DNA from: an uncultured bacterium
Lineage (GTDB): Bacteria > Bacteroidota > Bacteroidia > Bacteroidales > Bacteroidaceae
Assembly (NCBI GenBank): GCA_905215655.1
Contig: CAJMQT010000048.1
Coordinates: 1 to 14,124, forward strand
Direction: 5' to 3'
DNA length: 14,124 nt
The notes beneath the pieces were generated by a model. It was not told the origin of the DNA. It searched no databases and saw nothing but the letters and a program-made list of their open reading frames with translations. Below, piece by piece: positions 1 to 7,643 of this stretch; the first letter of the stretch is position 1; each line of letters opens with the position of its first letter. The translations under genes were made by a program, and so were the position numbers.

Positions 1-85
1 GAAACATGGTTTGGGCAAACTGCAATCGGTTATGAAAAGTCAAGTCATAATCCCCCAAAGTGCGATTTTGACCTGCATTATTCAT
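1..85 (-). CDS. possible 5' end of an unidentified ORF, cut by window edge
   Basis: On the minus strand an ATG at 85..83 opens a frame that runs uninterrupted off the left edge (28 codons; it starts MNNAGQNRTLGDYDL). The same frame is open upstream to a TAA at 238..236, 78 codons in all, which is more than expected by chance in such AT-rich DNA. The upstream part reads as hydrophobic (it includes TTFFIVIAVLSLIHNHL) but has no ATG before codon 51. I recognise no family. No clear ribosome binding site or promoter was found. It may be the start of a real gene, a remnant of a degraded element, or chance. Confidence 0.25.
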   Translation of the reverse strand, partial: MNNAGQNRTLGDYDLTFHNRLQFAQTMF

Positions 86-254
86 AAGATATCGTAGCGA
101 GAAGTTCAAATGATTGTGTATCAGTGAAAGCACAGCGATGACGATGAAGAATGTAGTAGCCCTACTTTCAAAGAGAAAGAGCGAGCACTTCGCTGAGATA
201 CAATCAGTTGGGCTTTGCAGTAGAAATCTTATGAATTATGCAGGTTGAGATTTA

Positions 255-282
255 CGGTAGAAAAAGATGTGATTTTCTACCG
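255..282. repeat. inverted repeat, 10-bp perfect stem, 8-nt loop
   Basis: CGGTAGAAAA (255-264) and TTTTCTACCG (273-282) are perfect reverse complements around AGATGTGA. No T-run follows on either strand, so it does not look like a simple intrinsic terminator. It lies about 170 bp before the promoter of the protease operon. Confidence 0.6.
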
Positions 283-313
283 GATATGATTGCTCCGGAA
301 AATAATTATTCAA

Positions 314-345
314 AATAGGAGAAATTCAAGTAAGAATTCCCTATT
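314..345. repeat. imperfect inverted repeat
   Basis: AATAGGAGAAATTC (314-327) pairs with GAATTCCCTATT (334-345) if two A residues of the left arm are bulged. The loop is AAGTAA. It is the second of three palindromic elements in the 180 bp upstream of the protease operon. Confidence 0.4.
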
Positions 346-389
346 CTAAAATATTATACGATAAAGTTCTCTTTTTTGCTTTCTAATTT

Positions 390-420
390 ATAAATCAGTA
401 AATACTGAATGCTGATTTAT
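390..420. repeat. inverted repeat next to the -33 region
   Basis: ATAAATCAG (390-398) and CTGATTTAT (412-420) are perfect 9-bp reverse complements separated by 13 nt. The right arm ends 3 nt before the TTG of the putative -33 element. The position suits an operator or the end of an upstream transcript. There is no direct evidence for either. Confidence 0.5.
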
Positions 421-422
421 TT

Positions 423-452
423 CTTGTTTTTATGTCACTTTTATTAATTTTG
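423..452 (+). promoter_or_regulatory. putative Bacteroidota promoter of the protease operon
   Basis: TAATTTTG at 445-452 fits the Bacteroidota -7 consensus TAnnTTTG exactly. CTTG at 423-426, 18 nt upstream, resembles the -33 TTTG element. The spacing is right for a primary sigma (ABfA-type) promoter. Transcription would start near 457-460, leaving a leader of only about 22-25 nt before the ATG at 482. Confidence 0.6.
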
Positions 453-481
453 TAGGCGAAATTTTAAATAATGGTAATGTT

Positions 482-2851
482 ATGAGAAGAATTACACTCT
501 TTATGTTATGCGCGCTGCTCGCTGTCGCGTCTTTCGCGAAAGACGTGTCGCAGACGCAGGCGCTGAGGCTCGCCGGAGCATTCCTTACGCACGCCGGAGG
601 AGCCATGAAAGCTCCTTTGAAGGTGTCTTCGCAACTCAAATCGGCGTACACCGCCGTGGGTAGCGACGGCAAGAATGCCTTTTACACCTTTAACATCGGC
701 AACGGAGACGGTTTCATCATCGTCTCGGCAGATGACAGGGCGTATCAAATCTTGGGTTACAGCGATACCGGAAGTTTTGAATACGACAAGCTTTCAACCG
801 ACATGAAAAACTGGCTTGAAGGTTATTCAGACCAGATTTGTTATATAAGAAAGAGCAATTCGACGGTAAAAGCGCCTGAAACTGAGGCGGGAAAGAAGGC
901 TGTCGCTCCTCTGCTCGGCAAAATCCAATGGAGTCAGGACTCGCCTTACAACGATATGTGCCCCAGTTACGACCTTAAAACGCGATGCGCAACAGGATGT
1001 GTCGCCACGGCTATGGCGCAGGTGATGTACTACAACCGCTGGCCGGAAAAGGGACAAGGCTCCAACACTTACAAGCCTTCTATCTTGGGAGGAACGGCTG
1101 TCACGGTCGACTTCGGCAACACGACATACCGTTGGAATGACATGCTGCCCGTCTATAACGACGAAAGCAGCAAGGCAAGTCGCGAGGCGGTTGCCGAGCT
1201 GATGTATCATTGCGGTGTTGCAACGAACATGGAATATTCTTCATCAAGCGGCGCTACAAGTGAGGCGGTGCCCGTCGCCCTGTTCAAATATTTCAATTAT
1301 GACAAGGGCATAGCTTACCGCACACGCGTCAATTACAGCAACGCCGAGTGGGAAAACATAATCTATAACGAGCTTGACAACGCACGTCCCATCGTGGCGT
1401 TGGGTCGCTCTTCATCGGGCGGACACTGCTTTGTGTTCGACGGTTACGATGAAAACGGACTCGTACACGTCAACTGGGGCTGGGCTGGAATGAGCAACGG
1501 ATACTTCCGTACGACGGCTCTTAATCCGGCGATACAAGGCATCGGCGGTTCAGACGGCGGTTACAACTTTGACCAATTCATCGTTACGGGCATACAGCCG
1601 CCTACCGATGGCACCGACATTGACGTGGAGTTGGTGTCTACCGAAGGACTTGTTCCGGCAAAAGAAACAATCAACAACGGCGAAAACGTCAACATCCGCC
1701 TCTGCGGAATGCTTACCAACGTCGGTTGGCAGAGTGTCTCCGTTGAGTTCGGACTTATGCTTACAGACGCCGACGGCAACCTCGTGAAGGTCGTCGGGTC
1801 TGATATTACAGGCTATATCGAGCTTGGTTATCAGCATTATTGCCCCAATTTCGAGAATGTTTCGCTTGGAACGCTCGCCGAAGGCAGTTACATCCTTTAT
1901 CCCGTATGCCGCGCGAAAGGCAGCACCGGCGCGTGGAGCAGAGTGCGCGACAGCTACATCGGCTACCCCAACTATATTTATGTAACGGTGGAAGACGGAC
2001 TTCAGAAGTTCTCTTATCCCGACTATTTCAAACTCGAAGTAAGCAAAATGACCGCTCCCGAGACTGTTTATTCAACCGTTCCGTTGAAGGTTGAGGCAAC
2101 AATCGTCAACAATGGTGACGTGGATTACTTGGGAGATGTCAGCCTGACAATCGTCAACAAGGAGACGAAACGCCAAATCACAAACGGCGAAACATACAAG
2201 ATTGACCTCAAACCGGGCAGCAGTATCGACCTCACTCTGGTCGACAAGTTCGCTCTCGAACCGGGCGAATACAGTCTTACGATTACCGATGACGACGGCA
2301 GACGCATCTGCGAATACCGCGACTTAACGGTGAAAGCGGCGCCGGAAGAGGCTGCTTTGGTAGAAGTATTGGAGCGTCCGTATTTCAGCGACAACAGAAA
2401 CGTTGACAAGAACTCGATGGATCTGACCGCAAAGATCAGATGTACGAAGGGCGTTTACGGCGGATATCTGAACGTTTACATATATAATGAAACGGGAACG
2501 GTGATGGAAGGATGTCTCGAACCCCAGTACTTCTTTGCCGACGAAGGCGAGACGGTTGAGTTCAAGTTTGACGGACCGTTCGAGAACGGCGTCCCCGGAA
2601 AAGAATATGTGGCGCTCCTGATACTCTCAGACGGCACGAACATGCAGTTCCTGACGCCCAACGAGCTGTCACTTTGCATCTTCCGCATATCTCCGACATC
2701 GTCAATCAGCGGCGTGGAGACGGCAACCGACGTTCCCGCAACCATCTACGACATCAACGGACGACGCCTTCCCGCCACCTCGACGACGGCTCTCGGAAAG
2801 GGCTTGTATATCGTAAAACAGGGCAACAAGACCGTGAAAGTAGTGAAATAA
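482..2851 (+). CDS. secreted C10 family cysteine protease (streptopain/interpain-like) with T9SS-type C-terminal tail
   Basis: Predicted papain-fold protease made as a zymogen, 789 aa. A signal peptide spans residues 1-19 (cleavage after SFA). A propeptide follows to about 145 and contains the usual prodomain stretch with VSADDR (81-86). The catalytic domain (about 146-372) opens with IQWSQDSPYN, carries the nucleophile C173 in ATGCVATAMAQ, and has H315 in GGHCFVFDGY followed by VHVNWGW with N331. All key C10 residues are therefore present. Residues 380-735 are beta-rich; about 517-618 looks CARDB/Ig-like. The last 45 residues (IYDINGRR... GLYIVKQGNKTVKVVK) resemble a T9SS sorting tail, so export across the outer membrane is inferred. 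Related enzymes include SpeB and Prevotella interpain A, which degrade host proteins; the substrate here is unknown. It is the first gene of an operon with the next gene, 25 nt downstream. No inhibitor gene of the Spi/Bfi kind lies beside it. Confidence 0.93.
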   Translation: MRRITLFMLCALLAVASFAKDVSQTQALRLAGAFLTHAGGAMKAPLKVSSQLKSAYTAVGSDGKNAFYTFNIGNGDGFIIVSADDRAYQILGYSDTGSFEYDKLSTDMKNWLEGYSDQICYIRKSNSTVKAPETEAGKKAVAPLLGKIQWSQDSPYNDMCPSYDLKTRCATGCVATAMAQVMYYNRWPEKGQGSNTYKPSILGGTAVTVDFGNTTYRWNDMLPVYNDESSKASREAVAELMYHCGVATNMEYSSSSGATSEAVPVALFKYFNYDKGIAYRTRVNYSNAEWENIIYNELDNARPIVALGRSSSGGHCFVFDGYDENGLVHVNWGWAGMSNGYFRTTALNPAIQGIGGSDGGYNFDQFIVTGIQPPTDGTDIDVELVSTEGLVPAKETINNGENVNIRLCGMLTNVGWQSVSVEFGLMLTDADGNLVKVVGSDITGYIELGYQHYCPNFENVSLGTLAEGSYILYPVCRAKGSTGAWSRVRDSYIGYPNYIYVTVEDGLQKFSYPDYFKLEVSKMTAPETVYSTVPLKVEATIVNNGDVDYLGDVSLTIVNKETKRQITNGETYKIDLKPGSSIDLTLVDKFALEPGEYSLTITDDDGRRICEYRDLTVKAAPEEAALVEVLERPYFSDNRNVDKNSMDLTAKIRCTKGVYGGYLNVYIYNETGTVMEGCLEPQYFFADEGETVEFKFDGPFENGVPGKEYVALLILSDGTNMQFLTPNELSLCIFRISPTSSISGVETATDVPATIYDINGRRLPATSTTALGKGLYIVKQGNKTVKVVK

Positions 2852-2876
2852 TCAAGAACCAAACAAAGAAAAAGAT

Positions 2877-5800
2877 ATGAACAAGAATATCATTATTTCC
2901 GCAATGGCGGCTGCGATGACCCTTTTCGCACCGTCGGTCGCCGTCGCACAGAATGCCGCACAGTTGAAAGCGACGGCAAGAAAAGCCGGTCCGATGGAAC
3001 TGATGAAGGTGCCCGAGAGCAGAAACGTAGAGGGACAACAGCTTCATTCGCCTGCAAAGGCGCCTATGGCGGCAGCCGATGCCACGACGGATATCTACGG
3101 ACGCACGTTTTACGGACTGCTTATCAACAGCACAGAGTGGACCGACGTCTCGATAACCAACGTGCCTTACGGCATTTATTCGTTCGAGATGGGCGCCGCA
3201 CCGACCTTCACCAACAAAATCAAGGGACTGAGTTACGACTTCCTTTCGGGAGCTTATTACCGTGGAAAGTTCTTCGGTATTTCTCAGATGTCGGTCATGG
3301 GCGCACTCAACGGAGCGCGTTACATCACCTTGGACACCGAGAACTGGACGGAGGCAAAGAACGTAATGTATGACACGAGCAAGAAAAGTTACAGTCTCCT
3401 GCCCTCGGTCATGACTTACGACGCCACCGACGACAACATCTACGCCTTCATGTATAAAGACGACCTGAGCGGTCTTGACTGGTGCAAGTACAACCGCGAG
3501 TACGATGAAATGGACAAAATTGCCTCTTTCAGAGGGAAATATAACGTGCTCGCGCTTGCCGCCCTGCCCGACGGAACGATGTATTTCATCAATTCATACG
3601 GCGATCTTTACCGCCTGAACAAGGAGAACGGACGCCCCACATACATCGAGTGGACCGGCGTAACGCCCGTACTCTACTCGCAGACCATGACCTATGACAA
3701 CCGCACGGGCATGTTCCTCTGGGCTGCACAGACGGCAAACGGCAGCAAGCTGTACACCGTCAATCCCGAGACTGCCGAGACAACGCAGGTAATCAGCTTT
3801 AAGAACGCCGAGCAGATGACGGCTCTCTATTCTACCGAAAGCGTGGCGAAAGACGCCGCTCCGGCACAGGTGGAGAACCTGAAACTCACCTACGAAGCCG
3901 ACGGAAGCCTGTCGGGAACGATCTCATTCGATGTCCCTTCACTCACATACGCAGGCGGAACGCTCGCCAATCCGACGCTCAACGTATGGCTTGATGGCGT
4001 CAACCTGAAAGGCACGGAGGTCGCTCCGGGCAGCAAAGTATCCATTCCCGTGACATTGACCGAGGGCAACCATTACGTAAGCGTCAACCTCAAAAACGCC
4101 GAAGGATGGTCTCCCACATCTTATATTTACCAGTACGCGGGTTACGATGTGCCCGAAGCTGTCAACAATCCGGTGTTCGTTCATTCTGCCGAAGGCATGA
4201 ACACCGTCACCTGGACGGCACCTGCGGGCGGCGTGAACGATGGTTTTGTCGACTTCGACAACCTCAGTTACACCATTGTCCGCATGCCCGACAGCGTTAC
4301 TGTTGCCGACAATTACAAGGGCTTGAGCTACGAAGAGCACGCTCCTTCGGCAATGCACAACTACTCATACCGCGTCTACGCCGTGAACAACGGCAAGCGC
4401 GGAGCCTTCGCCGAGTCAAACTCTATTATCTGCGGAGATGCTTTCACCGTGCCTTACAGCCAGAACTTCACCTCTTCGAGCACGTTCACCGACTTCTTCA
4501 CGACGGTCGACGGCAATGAGGATGGCAACACATGGCGCGCCGGTTACGGCGGAGATATCCGCATAGACATCAACGCCAACAATGCTCCGAAGGGCGACGA
4601 CTGGCTCATTACGCCGGGTATCGACTTTGACGAGGCGGCGATGTACCGCTACACAATGAACATGAAGACGTTCAGTTCAGGCTATCCCGAGGACTTCAAG
4701 ATTTACATTGGTACAGACCCCAAGGACCTCACAACGTTCAAAGAGGTGGCGTCGGAAGAGAACTTCGAGCTGTATAAGGAATTCAGCGATTACAACGCAG
4801 ACTTCTACGTCGACGCTCCGGGCCGTTATTACATGGCGCTGAGATACCTCAGCGACACGGAGAAGAAAGGTTCGATGATGATGGTTAAGGTAGTGTCGGT
4901 AACGAAACTCGGTGCGGCAAAGGCTCCGGCGAGCGTGTCTGACTTGAAGATAACTCCCGACGCCAACGATGCAATGTCGGCAGAGGTAAGCTTCACAGCT
5001 CCCGCAACGACCGTTGACGGCGGCGCGCTGGCGTCGATGACCAAAATCAACATCTTCCGCAACGACGCGGCAGAGCCGATACATACCTTTGACAACCCGC
5101 AGCCGGGCGCGGCTTTGAGCTTTACCGACAATAAGGTAAGCAAGGTAGGCTTCAACGATTACACCGTCTCGTGCGACAACGAGGCAGGCACCGGCGTCGC
5201 TGTAAGCGGCACGGCGTTTGTCGGCGTGTTCACGGCTCCGTATTTTGAACCGTTCGACAGCAAGTCGGCATTGAACCTTTATAAGAGCGACGTGTTCGGC
5301 GTCACGGAGTCAAACTATGAAAGTTGTCTCTGGAAATACAGCGACTACAACCAGTGCCTGACCGTTTCGGCGTTCAACAGCAACGAGACCGACCCCGTCA
5401 CAGTATGGCTGTTCACGCCGAAGTTCAAGCTCGACGCCAACTCGGTTTACTCTTTCGGCGCCAACGTTAACGTCAACCTTTACAGCGAAACCATCACAAA
5501 CAAGGTGTATATGGGTACCGACGCGACGCCCGAAAGCCAGACAACGTTCCTCGCCGACCTGCCCAGAAGCACCAATTATAAGAAAGTGCCGGTGGCATAC
5601 AACGTCGTTACAACCGACGAAGGCAAGTTCTATTTCAGCATAAAGTCTCACAGTACAAAGCAATGGGACTATATCAGCGCCGACGTTGACGACGTTTCGC
5701 TGACTTACCTCAAATCAGCGTTCTCTCCATACGCCTTCACCGACTATAATGCCGAGGCTGCGAAGAACGGCAGTCTCAGAGTGGACATGCAGTTCAAGGC

Positions 5801-7019
5801 GCCCGAAGTAGACTACCAAGGCACCCGTCTGACCGATAACCTGAAAGTGGAGATCTTCCGCGGACAAAGCTCCGTGCCCGTGTTCAGCAAGGACGACGTC
5901 GTTCCGGGAGCACAGATGACATGGACGGACACGCAGGCTCAGCATGGCAGAAACACTTATATGATTGTTGCCCAAAACGCTTACGGACGCAGCGAGGTAC
6001 TTATGGACACGATTTATGTTGGTCGCGACCTGCCTGTCTACGTGCAGAACATGGAGGCGAAAGGCTCTGCTGACAACAACGACGCTGTGCTTACGTGGGA
6101 CGCTCCGACCGTAGGCGTCAACGGAGGCGTGATTATCGACAAGGAGCTGTCTTACAATGTCTACTCTTACAACGTTGAGACAAAGGCGCTCACGCTTATC
6201 AAGAGCGGAATAAAAGACCACACCTACACCGTTGTGAACGAGCCTCTTGAAGAGCAGGACACTTACGCTTACGCCGTATCGGCTGTCAACACCGAGGGCG
6301 AGAGCCAGGCTTATGCACGCCAGGTGATACTCGGTCCGCTTTACACGCTGCCTTACAAGGAGTCGTTCCCCGCAAAGGAGACAACCACGAAACCATGGAA
6401 CGTCATTACCGAAAACTCATACGCCTTGACATGGGGCGTGACAAATCCCGACGGTTCGACGTACAACGGCGCCACGGCGCAGGACGGTGACGGCGGTGTG
6501 GCATACTTCTACAACGGCAATTATTATGAAACTTACGGAGGAGCAGGCTTCGTATCGCCGAAACTGACCCTCGGCAACGTCGACGCGACCCTGAAATTCT
6601 GGGTTTACAACATAAAAACGGCTTATCCCGAGAAGGCTCCTACATTTGAGGTCTACGTCCGTGCAGACGACGGCGAGTATGATCTGGCTGCCAAATACAC
6701 CGTAGGTTCGGACACCGAAGACGGCTGGAAACAGTACGAGATTGCGCTCGACAAGTACACCTCGTCATCCTTTATCAGTCTCGCCTTCTACGGATTTACC
6801 AACGGCAAGGACGACGTTATCTATCTCGACAACATCGAAATAGACAAGAAGAGCGGTTCGTCGATAGCAAATCCGTCGGCCGGTGACAAGCAGATAAGCG
6901 CCATCCGCTATCACGACATCAGCGGACGCGAACTTAAAACACCGCAAAGCGGCGTCTGCATCCGCACCGTCACTTACAGCGACGGCACGGTAAAGAGCGA
7001 GAAGATAATTAAGAAGTAA
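2877..7019 (+). CDS. large secreted multidomain protein with Fn3-like and choice-of-anchor-J-like modules, T9SS-type tail
   Basis: 1380 aa. A signal peptide spans 1-24 (cleavage after AVA). Residues about 70-320 look like a beta-propeller-type domain, with recurring LYTVNPETAET- and FYGLL-like strands. Then come beta-sandwich modules: Fn3-like A1 (332-420), Fn3-like B1 (425-518), J1 (521-678), A2 (683-781), J2 (784-945), A3 (950-1048), B2 (1053-1150) and J3 (1153-1325). The J modules start with xPYxxxF (526, 788, 1159) and share a [WF]hxxP-type strand (WLITP 576, WLFTP 844, FVSP 1225), as in choice-of-anchor-J/MAM-like domains. B1 and B2 share TWxAPxxGVNxG and AVNxxG. The tail (1340-1380: RYHDISGRELK... 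SEKIIKK) is T9SS-like. Cell-surface or secreted location is inferred; adhesion or glycan/protein binding is a guess. No catalytic motif was found. Its position 25 nt after the protease suggests co-expression and perhaps function as its partner or substrate. The start is fixed by the signal peptide. Confidence 0.88.
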   Translation: MNKNIIISAMAAAMTLFAPSVAVAQNAAQLKATARKAGPMELMKVPESRNVEGQQLHSPAKAPMAAADATTDIYGRTFYGLLINSTEWTDVSITNVPYGIYSFEMGAAPTFTNKIKGLSYDFLSGAYYRGKFFGISQMSVMGALNGARYITLDTENWTEAKNVMYDTSKKSYSLLPSVMTYDATDDNIYAFMYKDDLSGLDWCKYNREYDEMDKIASFRGKYNVLALAALPDGTMYFINSYGDLYRLNKENGRPTYIEWTGVTPVLYSQTMTYDNRTGMFLWAAQTANGSKLYTVNPETAETTQVISFKNAEQMTALYSTESVAKDAAPAQVENLKLTYEADGSLSGTISFDVPSLTYAGGTLANPTLNVWLDGVNLKGTEVAPGSKVSIPVTLTEGNHYVSVNLKNAEGWSPTSYIYQYAGYDVPEAVNNPVFVHSAEGMNTVTWTAPAGGVNDGFVDFDNLSYTIVRMPDSVTVADNYKGLSYEEHAPSAMHNYSYRVYAVNNGKRGAFAESNSIICGDAFTVPYSQNFTSSSTFTDFFTTVDGNEDGNTWRAGYGGDIRIDINANNAPKGDDWLITPGIDFDEAAMYRYTMNMKTFSSGYPEDFKIYIGTDPKDLTTFKEVASEENFELYKEFSDYNADFYVDAPGRYYMALRYLSDTEKKGSMMMVKVVSVTKLGAAKAPASVSDLKITPDANDAMSAEVSFTAPATTVDGGALASMTKINIFRNDAAEPIHTFDNPQPGAALSFTDNKVSKVGFNDYTVSCDNEAGTGVAVSGTAFVGVFTAPYFEPFDSKSALNLYKSDVFGVTESNYESCLWKYSDYNQCLTVSAFNSNETDPVTVWLFTPKFKLDANSVYSFGANVNVNLYSETITNKVYMGTDATPESQTTFLADLPRSTNYKKVPVAYNVVTTDEGKFYFSIKSHSTKQWDYISADVDDVSLTYLKSAFSPYAFTDYNAEAAKNGSLRVDMQFKAPEVDYQGTRLTDNLKVEIFRGQSSVPVFSKDDVVPGAQMTWTDTQAQHGRNTYMIVAQNAYGRSEVLMDTIYVGRDLPVYVQNMEAKGSADNNDAVLTWDAPTVGVNGGVIIDKELSYNVYSYNVETKALTLIKSGIKDHTYTVVNEPLEEQDTYAYAVSAVNTEGESQAYARQVILGPLYTLPYKESFPAKETTTKPWNVITENSYALTWGVTNPDGSTYNGATAQDGDGGVAYFYNGNYYETYGGAGFVSPKLTLGNVDATLKFWVYNIKTAYPEKAPTFEVYVRADDGEYDLAAKYTVGSDTEDGWKQYEIALDKYTSSSFISLAFYGFTNGKDDVIYLDNIEIDKKSGSSIANPSAGDKQISAIRYHDISGRELKTPQSGVCIRTVTYSDGTVKSEKIIKK

Positions 7020-7021
7020 AT

Positions 7022-7160
7022 ATTAAAAATTAAGAAGTGTAGAAGTACAGGAGTACAGAAGTGCAGACAAATGTTTTAATGCTTATAAATAAATTATAAC
7101 ACACAAAGCCGATGTCTGCACTTCTGTACTCCTGTACTTCTACACTTCTTAATTTTTAAT
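7022..7160. repeat. perfect 48-bp inverted repeat, arms built of degenerate 8-bp repeats
   Basis: Left arm 7022-7069 and right arm 7113-7160 are exact reverse complements over 48 bp, separated by a 43-nt AT-rich spacer. Within each arm the sequence is a degenerate tandem octamer: AGAAGTGT, AGAAGTAC, AGGAGTAC, AGAAGTGC. The left arm begins 2 nt after the stop codon of the 1380-aa gene, so its mRNA would end in a very long hairpin. No obvious target-site duplication flanks it and there is no room for a protein. It could be a bidirectional transcript end, an RNase III substrate, or a MITE-like element. Confidence 0.9.
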
Positions 7161-7181
7161 TCTTAACTCTTAATTCTTAAT
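7158..7181 (-). repeat. copy of the TTAAGAATTAAG-type AT-rich repeat
   Basis: The reverse complement of these 24 bases (starts ATTAAGAATTAAGAG) differs at one position from 9652-9675 downstream of dut. It begins inside the last three bases of the 48-bp inverted repeat. It may be a dispersed intergenic repeat or simple-sequence drift. Confidence 0.5.
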
Positions 7182-7192
7182 CAGCATTTTGC

Positions 7193-7240
7193 AAAAGTGC
7201 GGGTTAGTTGACAATTATCAATTAACTCGCACTTTTTCTT
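7193..7240 (+). terminator. intrinsic terminator of the protease / 1380-aa gene operon
   Basis: A 19-bp stem forms between 7193-7211 (AAAAGTGCGGGTTAGTTGA) and 7218-7236, with two G-U wobbles and a 6-nt loop (CAATTA). It is followed on the plus strand by a T-rich run (TTTTTCTT, 7233-7240). The stem itself carries A4 on its left side, so it could also work on the minus strand as a second stop behind dgt. It lies 174 nt after the stop codon. Confidence 0.75.
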
Positions 7241-7428
7241 ATACCGGCAAAAGCGGATAAACGGGACGAAAAATATCGGTTTCATCGCCAAAAACACCAT
7301 CTTATATTATCAGAGACTACTGCAAAAAGTTCAAAATGTCGCCGATTTAGCCCGTTTTTAACTGAAAACAGCTTCCGGATTATCAAAATGCCACGATTTT
7401 TTATGTTCAGCGGGGTGACAAAATACCA
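7241..7428. other. non-coding stretch without a recognised feature
   Basis: No gene with a start codon, no RNA gene and no clear promoter is visible. One plus frame stays open across the region to a TAA at 7359-7361 (it includes ILYYQRLLQKVQNVADLARF) but has no ATG and no coding context. It may be part of a dispersed intergenic sequence, which a search of related genomes would show. Confidence 0.4.
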
Positions 7429-7516
7429 CCTTTCATATTCCGAAAGCTTGCCTTTTAGAGTGTAAAAGGTAGCCTTTTGTCTTCCGAAAGCTTACCTTTT
7501 ACATTATAAAGGGCAT
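7429..7516. repeat. tandem array of four ~22-bp palindromic units
   Basis: Units at 7429-7450, 7451-7472, 7473-7494 and 7495-7516 each start CCTTTY and end in an AAAGC/AAAGG-type half followed by 2-4 nt. A degenerate fifth may follow at 7517-7538. Units 1 and 3 are nearly the same: TTCCGAAAGCTTRCCTTTTA at 7438-7457 and 7482-7501 with one difference. TGTAAAAGGTA (7461-7471) and TACCTTTTACA (7493-7503) are perfect reverse complements. The array lies between the two convergent terminators. Function unknown. Confidence 0.65.
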
Positions 7517-7558
7517 TCTTTCGTTTCGCCACAGGCAAGCGACGACAACGCAAGAAGC

Positions 7559-7605
7559 AAAAAACGGCACGGTAAAGTGTTAAAAATTAACATTTTGCCG
7601 TGCCG
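7559..7605 (-). terminator. intrinsic terminator of dgt
   Basis: A 19-bp stem (7587-7605 with 7565-7583, two G-U wobbles) closes on a 3-nt loop. Read on the minus strand it is followed directly by T6 (complement of A6 at 7559-7564). It starts 38 nt after the dgt stop codon. The stem is GC-rich at its base (CGGCACGG), a textbook rho-independent terminator. Confidence 0.85.
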
Positions 7606-7643
7606 CTTTTAACTATTAAAAAATTACTTCCGATGCCCGATTT

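Noticed and set aside
2852..2876. Gene for a C10 protease inhibitor (Spi or Bfi type) next to the protease
   Set aside because: Only 25 nt separate the protease from the next gene, and no small inhibitor-like ORF is found upstream or downstream in the window.
5715..6221. 168-codon minus-strand frame inside the 1380-aa gene
   Set aside because: It is a shadow of a well-supported coding sequence, with no motif and no context.
7022..7160. Complete insertion sequence
   Set aside because: There is no transposase and no visible target duplication, and the spacer is 43 nt; at most it is a MITE-like element.
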